From NCBI GenBank assembly GCA_029851415.1, contig CM056743.1, forward strand, positions 15,492,727 through 15,556,726: a DNA stretch of 64,000 nt, written 5' to 3'. The notes beneath the pieces were generated by a model, which was not told the DNA's origin, ran no database searches, and worked only from the letters and a program-made list of their open reading frames with translations. Both the position numbers and the translations under genes were made by a program. Shown one piece after another: positions 22,004 to 34,190 of the stretch. This DNA comes from Eretmocerus hayati (lineage: Eukaryota; Arthropoda; Insecta; Hymenoptera; Aphelinidae). The stretch's first letter is position 1, and every line of letters begins with the position of its first letter.

Positions 22004-22369
22004 ATGTCTTTTGCTCGTATACAAGTTGAACTTGTATACGAGCTGTTGAGCTTGTATACGAACTGTTGACTCAGAGTGAGTCCACACTCACTCTGTTTAC
22101 TTGTATTGACAGGAGCCAGACGTTATGTCTGTGCTCTATTACAAGATCGTCCAAAATATCATGACGATCTAAAGAGTAACAAACCTGAAGCCTGATGAGG
22201 TCCACAAAACTTAGTGGACGAAACGTCGCAATAAAATTTCCATCATGAAATTTTGGGAATTTATTTAGTTCCCCACCGTCCTTCAAGATCGATGAGACCA
22301 AAGGTTCAACTTGTATATTAACCATCAAGGATGAAAAAATCTACCAAAATCACTTATGTCTTTTGCTCG
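22004..22369 (+). mobile_element. 338-bp retroelement-like insert with 14-bp target duplication
   Basis: The 14-mer ATGTCTTTTGCTCG occurs exactly at 22004-22017 and 22356-22369, bracketing a 338-bp insert. This is the expected signature of a target-primed or similar insertion. The insert begins with repeats of CTTGTATACGA and a 31-base palindrome, and carries a hammerhead-like core at 22192-22227. It has no poly(A) tail and no coding region. Hammerhead motifs are known from the terminal repeats of Penelope-like elements, so a solo terminal fragment of such an element is a reasonable guess. A hammerhead-bearing SINE is an alternative. Confidence 0.65.
22192..22227 (+). ncRNA. Hammerhead-ribozyme-like core
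   Basis: CTGATGA (22192-22198) is followed by a 6-bp stem, GTCCAC (22200-22205) with GTGGAC (22214-22219), and then GAAA (22220-22223). These are the conserved core elements of a hammerhead ribozyme in the right order. ACGTC follows, which would leave GTC as cleavage site at 22225-22227. One extra G (22199) separates CTGATGA from stem II. Stem III would have only two base pairs and no loop, and stem I is weak. Activity, if any, would probably need a dimer, and the copy may be degenerate. Confidence 0.5.
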
Positions 22370-22639
22370 CTTTCCTCACGAAAATTGACTCAAGTATTGT
22401 GTATTGTGCATGGGGAAGAAAAGAGGGAATGCACGAGGCAATGCAGAGACTGAGTGAGAGACATGTGAAACTTCTCCAAAAGTGCTCAACATTCTCTATC
22501 TATATGTCAAATATAATAAATAGGTCAGATAGGAGTGATCCATTATCGAACACATCAAATGTGAACACTTTTGAAGCAGTTCTCTTCTGTTATGCATTAT
22601 ATCGCAAACTAATCGGGACAGAGTATTCTGAACAATCTG

Positions 22640-22642
<3 letters not shown>

Positions 22643-22708
<66 letters not shown>
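22643..22708. repeat. (CT)n microsatellite, about 33 units
   Basis: This is an uninterrupted CT tract lying exactly at the 5' truncation point of the CR1/L2-like element that follows. The preceding 22370-22642 shows nothing recognisable. Confidence 0.95.
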
Positions 22709-22713
<5 letters not shown>

Positions 22714-23996
22714 ACGCTGATGATAGCCAAATCTATCTACATGCTCTTCCAACGGAGCTAGTTACAAAACTTGCTATAATTACTCAAGATGCAAATGCAG
22801 TTGCTCAGTGGGCAACCGATAACGGGCTCAAGCTCAACCCAACCAAAACAACTGTGATGGTGCTGGGAAGCGAGTTTTACACGTCAAAGATAGATTTTAA
22901 TCAGGTCCCAACCATCAACATCATGGGCACAGTCATACCCTATTCGAAATCTATGAAAACTCTGGGACTGAATGTCACACCAAGCCTGAATTGGGATTCT
23001 CAGGTGAGAGAAGTATCAAAAAGAGTCCACGGCGCCCTTTACTCCCTTCGTTTCCTGAGGCACTCACTCTCTCGCGAACTGAGAGAACAGCTTGTCCGAA
23101 GCTTAGTATTGCCAATATTTGATTACGCTGCACCACTGCTTACCGACCTCAACAAAAGCCAGCAGTTGAAACTCCACCGCCTCCACAATGCGTGCGTGCG
23201 TTTTGTTTACGGTAACATCCCGTGGCGATCGCATGTTACGCCATACAGACTCGCCCTAGGATGGCTATCAGCTCAGCGCCGGAGAGAATACTTACTTGGT
23301 TCCCTAGCCTACTCTGTGATCGACACAGGTTTACCTGAGTACCTTCGCCCTAAATTCCTCCTCACAACTGAGTTATCGTCGTTAAGACAATCCAACAGGA
23401 AAGATAAGGCTACACTCACATACCGTACTCCCCGTACTGAGGCACAAAACCAATCATTTGCTCTAGCATCCTCAAAACTCATCAACAAACTACCCTACAT
23501 TGATTTTGAAACATCCACTCATGAACAATTCAAAGAAGATTTGCTTGACCTCCTCATGTCTCAGGATCGCAGCGATTGGCTTAAACGTGTGCAACAAGAA
23601 AAACTTGAATCAGTCCCACCCGCGATCGCGCACCTGATTTCCTTTCCACCTCACTGAGCAAAACAAGGTGATTCTGGCACTCTCGCTGACGAGAATAGAC
23701 TCTCCTACACTGATAATAAGTCGTGCGAATTTTCATTGAATGTACAAACAGATTCTCAAGTTCAAGTTATAGAACTAGCACTTTTGCGTTACTCTAGGAT
23801 GTGTATTTTAACCTACTTACAATTAACTTTACTACTTAGTTAATTTGAAATGATTACTTAAGTCAATCTAAACTCTCAATACCCTGCTCTATTTTTCTAC
23901 TGTATAATAATAGTACTCTCTTTGTGATCTGCAATTTGGGCATATGGGATTCATCCCCTGCCCTCAATAAAATTCCAATCAATCAATCAATCAATC
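22709..23996 (+). mobile_element. 5'-truncated CR1/L2-group non-LTR retrotransposon
   Basis: Only the 3' part of the element is present. It comprises the end of the reverse transcriptase from the YADD block onwards, a 3' untranslated region of about 320 bp with AATAAA at 23966-23971, and a tail of AATC repeats at about 23976-23996. A short tandem-repeat tail in place of poly(A) is typical of CR1/L2-type elements. The left end abuts a (CT)n tract, and the right end abuts the poly(A) end of an oppositely oriented R1-type element. No target duplication could be found because both flanks are simple repeats. Confidence 0.85.
22710..23660 (+). pseudogene. Reverse transcriptase C-terminal fragment (CR1/L2-like)
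   Basis: The frame is open from SYADDSQIYL (22710 onwards), the catalytic motif C of the polymerase. It runs through the thumb and C-terminal region to a TGA at 23658-23660, about 316 codons. Recognisable later blocks are TLGLNVTPSLNW and LHRLHNACVRFVYG, plus VTPYRLALGWLSAQRR, as in CR1/L2-group ORF2 proteins. An intact ORF2 also has an apurinic endonuclease and the RT fingers and palm upstream. All of that is missing, so the protein cannot work. There is no internal stop or frameshift, so the insertion is fairly recent. Translation could only begin at internal codons, so this is a truncated relic and not a gene. Confidence 0.88.
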
Positions 23997-26277
23997 TTTT
24001 TTTTTTTTTTTTTTTAAGGTGGTTGTAGGGCGAACAACGCTGCGACGTTCTTCCGGGAAGCGACCATTCTGCTTCTCCGGGTTGGTGAGGTCTCGGTCAA
24101 TACGGCTTGTCCGTGGCCCCCCCCCCCCCAACAGTACCGGGCTGGGATCCGCATCGATACGGCCACCCCTTCCGATTAAAACCCTCTCTTCCTTCTCCGT
24201 TGGCATCGGCCATTGGACAAGGGAGAGATCCACCAAACTTACCAATCCGGCCCCGGGACCGCGTGAGCATTACTTCAGGACCGGTGGCGTCTCGCGCTCA
24301 GGATCGAGCGTCCCTCTTCTCACGACTCGCAGGGGTTGTTTCTCCTCCTTCGATCTTCTTCCATCTCTTCATTCTTCTTTCTTCTTTCTTCGATCTTCTC
24401 TCTTCTTCCTTTCCTCTTCAGTCCATCATATTCCTCCTGGAACCATTTGGACCTCTTCTGTTTCAATCGGCAGAGTCACTGTAATTCGCCTGCTTCGAGG
24501 CGCCTTACTTCCCTCTCTTTCTCTTCTTTGCGGGTCATCACCAGCTTGATGTATCCGGTGAGTCTATCCCATGTCTCCTGGTTGCGGAGCAAGTACGGGA
24601 CGAGATTCTCAGGTGTTAGTTGAGCACCCAGCCATTCATCCAGCTCGGCGCGCTCTCTCCGGGTGTCGCTGCACTTGAACAGGGCATGTTCGGCGTCATC
24701 CCATTCGTCCCCGCAAGACTGACATGCTGGGGTCGTCCTCTTCTTGAACCTGGTTAGATAGGAACCGAAGCAACCATGATCGCTCAGTGCCTGCGTCGTC
24801 CAGTAGTCCATCTCTCCGTGGGTGCGTTCCGCCCACTTGGCTACGTCACGGATCAGCCGGTGCGTCCATCTGCCGTTTGCAAATGGCGAATCCCACTCAG
24901 TTTGCCAATGCTCAAGGGTGGTTTCCTTCTCGTTGTCGCGGATGATCTCCTTCATCGTCGGAGTGAGTACTCGTTCGGCTCCGATCACTTTTTGGCGGTC
25001 CCAGATCCTCACTCGCTCCGCGACGAGCAAGTGGATGGGCGGAGTACTCGCCAATACGTAAGCCGCATCTCCTGACACAGTGCGGTAGGCACGGATACTC
25101 CTCAGGGCCGCTCTTCGGTGGACAGGCCCCATTCTCTTCTCGATGATGGTCTTCTCTACTCTCTTCCCCCACACGGGTGCACCGTACAGCATGATGGAGG
25201 TAGTGACGGTGTTGAGAAGTGCGCGCCTCTTTTCCTTGGGTCCTCCGATATTCGGCATAAGCCGCTGGAGCGCCGCACCGACCCTGCTCGCCTTCTGGGC
25301 GGCTTCCTGGATGTGCTTCTTGAACGACCACTTGTCGTCGAGCCATACACCGAGGTATTTCAGCTCTGTCTTCCGTGGAATCTCTTGCCCGTTGATATAA
25401 AACCGGGGTAAGTCAAACTTCCTACGCCTTGTGACCACGATTGCTTCGCACTTCTTGACAGCGAGCTCCAGAAGCCTGCTAATCATCCACTCGTAGACTC
25501 GGGCCAGCGCTTCGTTCGCGCGTCTACCCAAGAGTTCCTCGTTGTCAGCCCATACTATGAGTCCCGCGTCGTCCGCGAAAGCCACTATTATCACTCCTTC
25601 TGGCAGTTCGATAGACAGTAAGCTGTCATACTGGGTGTTCCAGTTGAACGGCCCGGAGACCGATCCCTGTCCGATTCCGGCGGACAGTACCCGAATCTCT
25701 TGTCCCTCGTCGGTGTCGTACACGAGGGTCCTGTTCCGCAGGTAGTCACTCGTGACGGCTAGTAGATAGGGGGGCACTTTACCTGCTTGGGATTGATGGA
25801 CTCGCTCCCAGCTCGCGCAGTTGAATGCGTTCTTTATGTCCAACGCAATGATGGCACAGAATCCTCCTCTTCCTTGGTATGGGTTCCCTACCGACGCTTG
25901 AACCCGTTCTTGGACCGCCTCGATCGCGTGCACAGTGCTCCGTCCCTTCCGGAACCCGAACTGCATTGGTGATAGCCCACCGCCTTCTTCGTAGGCTTTT
26001 TCCACCCTGTTGAGCACCATCCTCTCGTACATTTTCCCGATATTGTCGAGCATGCTGAGAGGGCGTTGACCTCCTTGACCCTTAGGTATCAGGACCAGCT
26101 TCTGGCGTTTCCACTTGTCCGGGAAAGTTCCCGCGCTCAGACAGATGTTGAAGAGGTCGAGGAGTAGATCTGGCTTGTATTTGAAGACCAGTTTCAGAGC
26201 CTCGTTTGGGATGCCATCCAGGCCAGGGGCCTTGCCGTTCGGCATTCTCTTCGCCGCTATGAGTATCTTTTTTTTTT
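23997..26277 (-). mobile_element. R1-clade non-LTR retrotransposon, copy A (5'-truncated)
   Basis: Read on the minus strand, the element starts inside the RT domain at 26277. It encodes the rest of ORF2 to a stop at 24476-24478, has a 460-bp 3' untranslated region and ends in poly(A) (19 T on the plus strand, 23997-24015). The 3' terminus AAGGTGGTT next to the tail is shared with copies B and C. The inner 3' untranslated region differs from theirs except around GTGAGCATTACTTCAGGA and the coding-proximal part, so A belongs to a different subfamily. The poly(A) of copy B lies against its 5' truncation point. Confidence 0.88.
24476..26277 (-). CDS. R1-type ORF2 reverse transcriptase, partial
   Basis: This frame of about 600 codons has no stop or frameshift. 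It begins at ILIAAKRMPNGKAPGLDG, the first RT block, so the apurinic endonuclease that precedes RT in R1-clade ORF2 is missing. Later motifs, in order, are PKGQGGQRPLSMLDNIGK, FGFRKGRSTVHAI, IGQGSVSGP, the catalytic FADD (25568-25579), YLGVWLDD and YGAPVWGK. Near the C terminus HGCFGSYLTRF and the cysteine-histidine cluster CQSCGDEWDDAEHALFKC match the R1-group C-terminal zinc-finger-like domain. The enzyme would copy the element's RNA at the target site. The open frame could be extended upstream through the poly(A) into copy B, but that part is not real ORF2. The intact frame suggests recent insertion, although the truncated copy is probably not mobile. Confidence 0.9.

Positions 26278-27338
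<1,061 letters not shown>

Positions 27339-27400
<62 letters not shown>
27339..27400. repeat. (CT)n microsatellite, about 31 units
   Basis: This pure CT tract marks the right edge of the retrotransposon cluster, mirroring the tract at its left edge (22643-22708). Confidence 0.95.
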
Positions 27401-27403
<3 letters not shown>

Positions 27404-28173
27404 GAGGTATTGTTAAAATTTTAAGCATCTAATTCAGGGTTCATCGTCATCAAACCATGATAAGAGAATTTCCCGACATTTCATCAAGGAAAAGTCATGA
27501 AAATCGATCTATTGGAAAATCCGAACGTAACCGACTTTCAAAACGATTAAAGAATGTTATTTGAACCCTAAACAATCACTAAAAAATGAAAGTTTGCCGA
27601 AATAGTCTTCCAATTTATTTGAAGTTGGTCCAAGGACACCGTGCACAACAACATATTGTAATGAAGAACGCAGTGATAGAATTTATATATATACGTGCCA
27701 ACAAGCAGTAGAAATACCCTAGAGATTTGCGAAAAATATCGAACCACATATGCCATCCTAAAAAATATGCGCCATCGATTCACCAACTGCCTCGTAAAAG
27801 GGTATGTACATATATGAACGTGGACCATTCGACAGAGCTCGTAAACAAGTCGACAGTTTTTGCTCCTATATTTTTGAAAGAATCACAGTTGAAAGATAAG
27901 AGTGGCTGCCCGATCCATTATTTATGACTACTCGTATCTAGTGTTGGCTCCCAACAACTGGAACGGTATTCCACCAAAAATTTCAAATGAATGTGGGTGA
28001 AATCGTAACCCTGTTATAAACTATGCCCTGATTTTGTGGAAATATCTTCACACGATACAAACATTTCCATGGACTACTTCCGATTACTTGATACGAGGTA
28101 ATATCTAGGTAATAAAATCGAGGTAATATCAAGGTGGAATCTAGGTGAAATTTTCCAGCAAATTTTACCGCAA
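27401..28173. other. Unassigned
   Basis: No recognisable content apart from a few repeats of GAGGTAATATC or AGGTAATA near 28094-28135. Confidence 0.4.
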
Positions 28174-28392
28174 AATTTTCCAGGAACGGTGGCGTTCTGC
28201 CGGTAAACTATAGAATTTGCCGCTGTCGCTGCGATTTTCCCGCAGCGACAGCGGCCGCGCAGTTTGCCGTATTTGCGTTGACGACGACATTTGCCGTGGA
28301 AAATTCGGAAAACCGCGCCGAAAAAAACTGCAGTAACAGCGGCAAATTTTACAAGTTACCAACAGAGCGCCAGCGATGCCGGGAAATTTAAA
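28174..28392. mobile_element. 219-bp MITE with G+C-rich centre
   Basis: The outer about 60 bp are imperfect inverted repeats. The left end is AATTTTCCAGGAACGGTGGC with ATTTGCCGCTGTCGCTGC further in. The right end in reverse complement is AATTTCCCGGCATCGCTGGC with ATTTGCCGCTGTTACTGC. The centre holds GCGACAGCGGC hairpins. The target duplication and exact ends are unclear. Confidence 0.6.
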
Positions 28393-31025
28393 ATACGGAC
28401 CCAGAACTCTTAATCATTTTCAACAATCTTTGGGTTCAGTTTGATAGGAGCAGATGATTCCTTAGTAAAATCTCAATTCTGATGGAATCCGGCAAGCGAA
28501 CTCTGGACATATATTCTGGACTGATAGACCAAGAGTCTAGTGTTAGGCAGGTGAGTGCAAACGTTTGATCTAATAATCAAACTTCGAAGTATGATCAATG
28601 CGATGATGTTCTGGCTTATGCATGTGAATGTAGTATCGATCAAATTTGGAAATTCGATCAAAACGACCATACCAGTAATACGGTGAATCAGGAAACTGCA
28701 CCAATAAGTCTCAGCGAGCGATGAAACCTTTCCCAAATCACTGAAATAGCAATGATATACCTCACAATGTTGCATGAGCTGATCTTAAACTTGGAACATT
28801 CTGTATGAGTGAATCTGTATGAATTGATCCGATTGGACGAAAAAAAAAACAATTAAAACCCACTACTGTGACGTCCATGCAATTTCTCAAAAGTAATTAA
28901 AAGGATATACCTGAGGGATGCACAATTGATCAGAACTTAATCACACGTATATGATTTTTAGGGTTAGAATTTTTAGGGACGAAGATTTTTGGGTTTTAAT
29001 TGCCCAAGTGAGTCCGTGGAGAAAAATTTCACTGCATCATTAATACTCTGAACTTAGCCTGGTATTCTCAATTTTGGCAATCTTGTTCGGCAATATTGAA
29101 TCAACACGATGGTCACATTCATGGGATAGTTAATTGACTAGTGTTCAGAAATGCACTACACCATTGATTCAATCGATTCAAGGATCGACCGTTTGACATT
29201 TCACGGTTGCTTTCTCGAAAAGCGACCCAAAATGTATCGCTTCCTAGTCGCAAGGATAGTGTGTAAAATGAAATATCGTCACCACGTGTAAAGAACGCTT
29301 AAAAAATAATGTGGGATATTTAGAAATATTCTCACGTCAAGAGTCACCCCTATATGAAAATTTTGAGTCCGATGAATAGCAAATCGAGATTAGAAACCAG
29401 ATTAACTGAAACAACTCATGATTTGATTTTATAGGACAATCTCGTATACTAGCAAATTATTCTCCAATCGAGATGGAAAAAATAGTAGATAGCCGTGTGA
29501 TTGTTGACTCTGGAACAGTTTTTCCAAATCATATCATGGATGAAATTTTCCTCTCCTAGATTTCCAGACTGCAATAGCCGAATTTCATTCTCGTATAACC
29601 AGCTAGCCTGGAGGCGTGATTGAAGCAGAGAAGGATACAGGAGGTAAACAAAACACTCGACAAAGCTGTTTGGGTTTGATGCCCAGCGTCAATTTCTCTC
29701 TCTACTCTTGATGAATGAATAATATTGCTCTCGGGGCTAAAGCAACGATGACAAAAAGCGACCGGATAAATGAATTTGCGGACGGATTGAGGGATCGTCG
29801 CATGAAATTGTAGGGGGTTAGATTGCTTTCTGTGCGTGCGCACGGTGGTTTATGGACAAAACTTTGGACTCTCATTTCAGTCTCAGTGTAAGGTCAAGAG
29901 GAGAAGACAGAGAAAAGCTCGTCCAAAGCTTTGCACTGGGATTTCAGATTATACAGTGAGAGACAGAGAAAGTTGGGCGTCGAGTGTCTCGTAAGCCAGG
30001 AGAACTGCTTTGCGTAAAATTATTCCATCACAGCAATAACTGAAAGATCAAATGGAGTTCTATCAAATTTTGGATGTAACATATGTCACTATGATAGTGA
30101 TAATCGCAGCTCACTCAGAATAGTTCGATATATTTGGTAAAAGCTCGATTATGTCTGGAACGAATCTGTTTCACAGCCTCGTGGCCTTTGAATAATCATC
30201 AACGGCTCATATCCGCACAATATTGATGAGTCTCCAATACATTTAGAGTGAATCATGGATGGAAAAACTTTCTCATGCATTCGTTGCAAATGAAAAATTC
30301 GTTTGGACCATGAAAAATTCGGCGGATGCAGAGCTGTTTCGTGATTCTCCTCTCTAGGCAAACACCTGAAGCAGAAGACTTGGAAATTTGAAATTAATGA
30401 ATGCCTAAGAGAATGAGCCAAATAGTTCTCTGAGAGGATACACCATACCATCCGGACGCTGACCTCGTTCACAACTTGGTATTTTTCTGAGAATGGGAGG
30501 CTATTATAACGAGCGTCGGGATTTCCTTATACATCAGTAAATTTTGGATAAAGTGGAATGAAAAAATGTATGTACGTAACCTCTCACAAAGTTTTGGATT
30601 TTTTGATCACTTTTCCTTCCTCACTGTTCAGATCGTGGGGAGCCATTCAACATGACTCTCAGACGGGGTATTTCAGTTTTGTACGATGCGATGTGTTTTG
30701 GTTCAAACTTTCTGACTTTTCACGATTGATTACAGCAAATGCGTGACCACTAAGAAACCCTTCTTCACACATCTGTGCATCAAAGTGCTCTTTGCACACA
30801 GATTATTAACTTCAACTCACATGTCAAGGATATCTTATTTTATCTTATCTCATCTTTATCAAAATGTTACAATTCGATATGAGGATGTAAAAATTTTCAA
30901 TCGCGTCCAAGTGATAGGTTCCCGGCGAGAGCTGCAAGCAAGGGTCGGAATACTCAATCACAGGAATACAAAAAATAAGTTTCACTCTCATGTACTGAAC
31001 TATACCTTTTGGTGAACTGTGAGTC
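28393..31025. other. Unassigned, 2.6 kb
   Basis: No gene, RNA or repeat could be recognised. The minus-strand frame at 30149-30472 (107 codons) has scattered Cys and His but no spacing that fits a zinc finger. Confidence 0.4.
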
Positions 31026-31076
31026 AAAATCGATAAACTGTGTTCCGGATACACTTGCACACAGTTTATCGATTTT
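31026..31076. repeat. Perfect 18-bp stem-loop
   Basis: AAAATCGATAAACTGTGT (31026-31043) is exactly complementary to ACACAGTTTATCGATTTT (31059-31076), with a 15-base loop and a short T run after it. It could be the core of a small MITE or a structured RNA. Nothing else indicates its role. Confidence 0.8.
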
Positions 31077-31135
31077 TTTAACCCACTATGCATAGTGGAT
31101 CAAAAAATTTCTTACGCCCATCTATCGAGGTGTAC

Positions 31136-31315
31136 AACAGGCAACTCTCCGTATTCACGGATTCAGTATCCGCGAAATTCACTCATTCGCGGATAAGAAA
31201 ATAATCCCCTATTTCAATATTCCCGTAAGAGTAATGCTTTGATATTCGCGGAATTTCGCATTCGTAGCAAATTTTCTTGGGACGTAACCCCCTTGAACAC
31301 GAGGGGTCACCTGTA
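31136..31315. mobile_element. Tigger/pogo-like MITE, about 180 bp
   Basis: The left end CAGGCAACTCTCCGTATTC and right end (reverse complement TACAGGTGACCCCTCGTGTTC) are imperfect inverted repeats of the kind seen in Tigger/pogo elements. TA follows the right end. The inner sequence repeats ATTCGCGG and CCGCGAAA variants, also typical. There is no coding sequence. Confidence 0.7.
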
Positions 31316-32618
31316 TTCTTCAATCAGTTCTCACGTTGCTATTGTGGAATTATATTCGGAAAATTTTCGTATCCAAAGAATCTTTACCAGTCGTCAAAGG
31401 GGCTGTTGATTATCCAATGGTACAAATCAGGAGACAGAGTTTTGGGTCATGTGACCATTTTACCCAATTTTCTATCGACGTCATTTCTTTCAACTGTGAT
31501 AGGAGGTTTTGAGGTTCGGTAATTTCTGATTCGCTCAGGCAGAAAAATGGAAAGATGTTGGGGGATTCCTGCTCTGTGCATTTGGGAATCGAACGGCTCT
31601 GTTAATCCCAATTAAATCTTGATCAAGGTAGATGAGTTGCTATAAATTCAAGGAGCGAGTTGATATTTATTCAGGAATTCAGGAATGGGCTGGGCTACTG
31701 TGCTGAATGATCAGGCCCGGTACCTATGAAGGAATGTCAAAATCAGAAAATAATAGGGACAAGGTGAGGGTCACTTCCATCTGTACTCCTTTCTCAAGCG
31801 AAATCCAAGAGTTTGTTTCTAAATATTCAAAATCAGTCAAGTTAACCCCAATTGAATCAAATTGCTAACAACGACCTCTAGGGTAATTTACTTGAAATGA
31901 CCAAGCTTCTGCGTCCTCGTTTACTAGTAGATTTGTTGGCAATCTATTGGTAGGGTCTGGAATGTCGGATAAATGAGATTTCCTAATGATATCGACATAA
32001 ATTTTTTCTGAAGGTTCTTTGCAATTTTTTTGGAGGTCTCTTTACGAATCATTCAGAGTATGACTATCGTGTGAGCAGTAGAGGGAATGTTTCCTGCCAA
32101 GCAACGAACGATTGAAACAATAAAAGTGAACTCGGAGATTTCCCAAAGTTTTGCCATATTGATCCTAGAAATATTTTTGATCCTCCATCCTTATCGCTAG
32201 AGATTTTGAATTTTCCGAGTTTGAAACAGTTCTCAAGCAATATTTGTAATTACGGTGTAGCTGAAAACCATCACGATCTGAATCCATGAAGTTTTTCCGA
32301 TCAACTTAAAGAGAAATGAGTTAGTTCGATGACTGATCACAAGTTATATGAAGTCATATCGATATCTCTTACGAGCAATAACACATCATCGATTGCCTTA
32401 GACGAAGATCAACATTGAAAAGTTGAAGGCATCGTTTCCACCTCTTACTGCTTCACGGCACGAAGACAATCACATTCGTTATATTGATCCCGATAACACA
32501 GATGTTCAAGTCTTCATGCCATTGTGGAGAATATGTCACGTTTGTGTCGTGGATCAAAATTTCCAGTCTTCGTACCGTTGACATTTTCGTAGAGTTTGGT
32601 TCATGTGCAGGTTAGGAG
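31316..32618. other. Unassigned
   Basis: Nothing recognisable on either strand. Confidence 0.4.
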
Positions 32619-32621
32619 TGA

Positions 32622-32836
32622 CTCTGGTATTCATAGTCGTTACTAAAACCGAGAGTTAGAGTTTGATCCACGGTTTAGGCGCTGTAGTCGTCATGGCCAG
32701 ATTATAAATCTTTGGTATTCTGCTACACTGGTATGATGCGGAGACTTTAGTTCACTCATTGACCGCACCGACTACAGCGCCTGAACCGCAGATCAAACTC
32801 TGGCCCTCGGCTAAGAAATGACTGTGAATACCAGAG
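32622..32836. mobile_element. 215-bp palindromic MITE, TGA-flanked
   Basis: The terminal inverted repeats start CTCTGGTATTCA and contain AGAGTTTGATC and GGCGCTGTAGTCG in both arms, so the pairing runs over about 70 bp. TGA lies directly outside both ends (32619-32621 and 32837-32839), a possible 3-bp target duplication. No coding sequence. Confidence 0.75.
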
Positions 32837-32839
32837 TGA

Positions 32840-34190
32840 GAGTGTTCATTTTCATGCCATTAAGAAAGTATGTGTTAGTCTTTGTGCCTGTAAGGGGATG
32901 TACATTTAATAATCGATATGATCTATAGCCTTTTGAAAGATTGTCTCTGAGATACTTGACAGTATATTGTACAAAGAAACAGATTGGAGAATGGCCGTCA
33001 AGCATAAACAAGTATGAGTGAGAGGATGGGTCACAGGTGGTTGGAAGCGACCTAGAAAAGTGATGGAGAATGTGACAAAGATGCGAAGACAGGTGGAGAG
33101 ACGTTCAGTGTTTCTACGCGTCTGGAATAATAGGCTGACCTTTATGCGAGAGAGTGAGCTGACACTGCTGTTATTCGCATAATATATCCTTCGATATTGG
33201 AACTCTCTACACCTTTGACCTTTTCCCGCAGTTTCCATTCTCCAATCCACCTCAAAAAGTCCACGAGAAAACCGTTTTGTAGCGTGCACTAATTTCTTCT
33301 TGTAACAAAAAAATGTAACAAACGAGCTAGTTACTACTTTTTCTTACGGAATAAATATTTTTACGTGTGAATTTATCACTGTTGAGATCCAGTAGTTCAT
33401 AAGGCGCATCTTGATTCTATCTTCTATCGAACGAAGATACTCTAGCTGATGTTTCAGAGAGATACGTGACTCAAGATAAGGTCAAACTGCTTCTATGCAG
33501 GAACTATACTTGAGATGGATTGTTCCATCAGATGATGTCTCTGATAAAATGGATGCTGGAATTTCTCCACCAAACATTTATTATATCAAATCATCAAGTC
33601 ATGAGAAACAATCCGATCAGTGACCTGATTCAATATCAAATGTTGTGGAGAAAAAATCACAAGTAATCTCGCGTTGTCGCACTATATCAAGCACAGAATG
33701 TGAACGATGAATGACCTCACCAATGACGCCTCGATTCGACGCTCTACATGGCCTATTTCGATAGCTGAAAAAAATGGCTCTCTTAAATTTTCACGTTGAA
33801 ACTCTTTCATGGGTGCCAAATAACACAACTGGCCATTTTTACAATTTTCCGACGCACGGTCGCAGTGTGACGTCGAATAGGCCAGAATCAAGTAATTTAT
33901 CTAACGCGTGAGACGGGAAAGAAATAGATTTTCCACCTGACGAGACGGAAGCGAACAAATAACGAATGTGAATCTAGCTTCAACAGCAGCAGCAGTAGAA
34001 GCAATGTTTCCTGGAATCTCGCCAAATACATGGGAAAGAACGCCAGAGCGAACATTCAAGTGCCGTTTTCATGACGAATGGCAATATACGCATGTAACAC
34101 ACATGACAGTTGATTCTTTACATTTCACTTTCAGCGATTGTATTGGTGATAATATTCCATCGTTATATTAATTAATGAATACCCATTGAA
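32840..34190. other. Unassigned
   Basis: No recognisable gene or repeat. The 127-codon minus-strand frame at 32906-33289 has no motif. Confidence 0.4.

Noticed and set aside
24019..25745. Several plus-strand ORFs of 60-176 codons
   Set aside because: They are antisense shadows of the R1-type ORF2 and its 3' untranslated region.
30149..30472. Zinc-finger-like Cys/His pattern
   Set aside because: The spacing does not fit a C2H2 or other finger, and there is no repeat of the unit.
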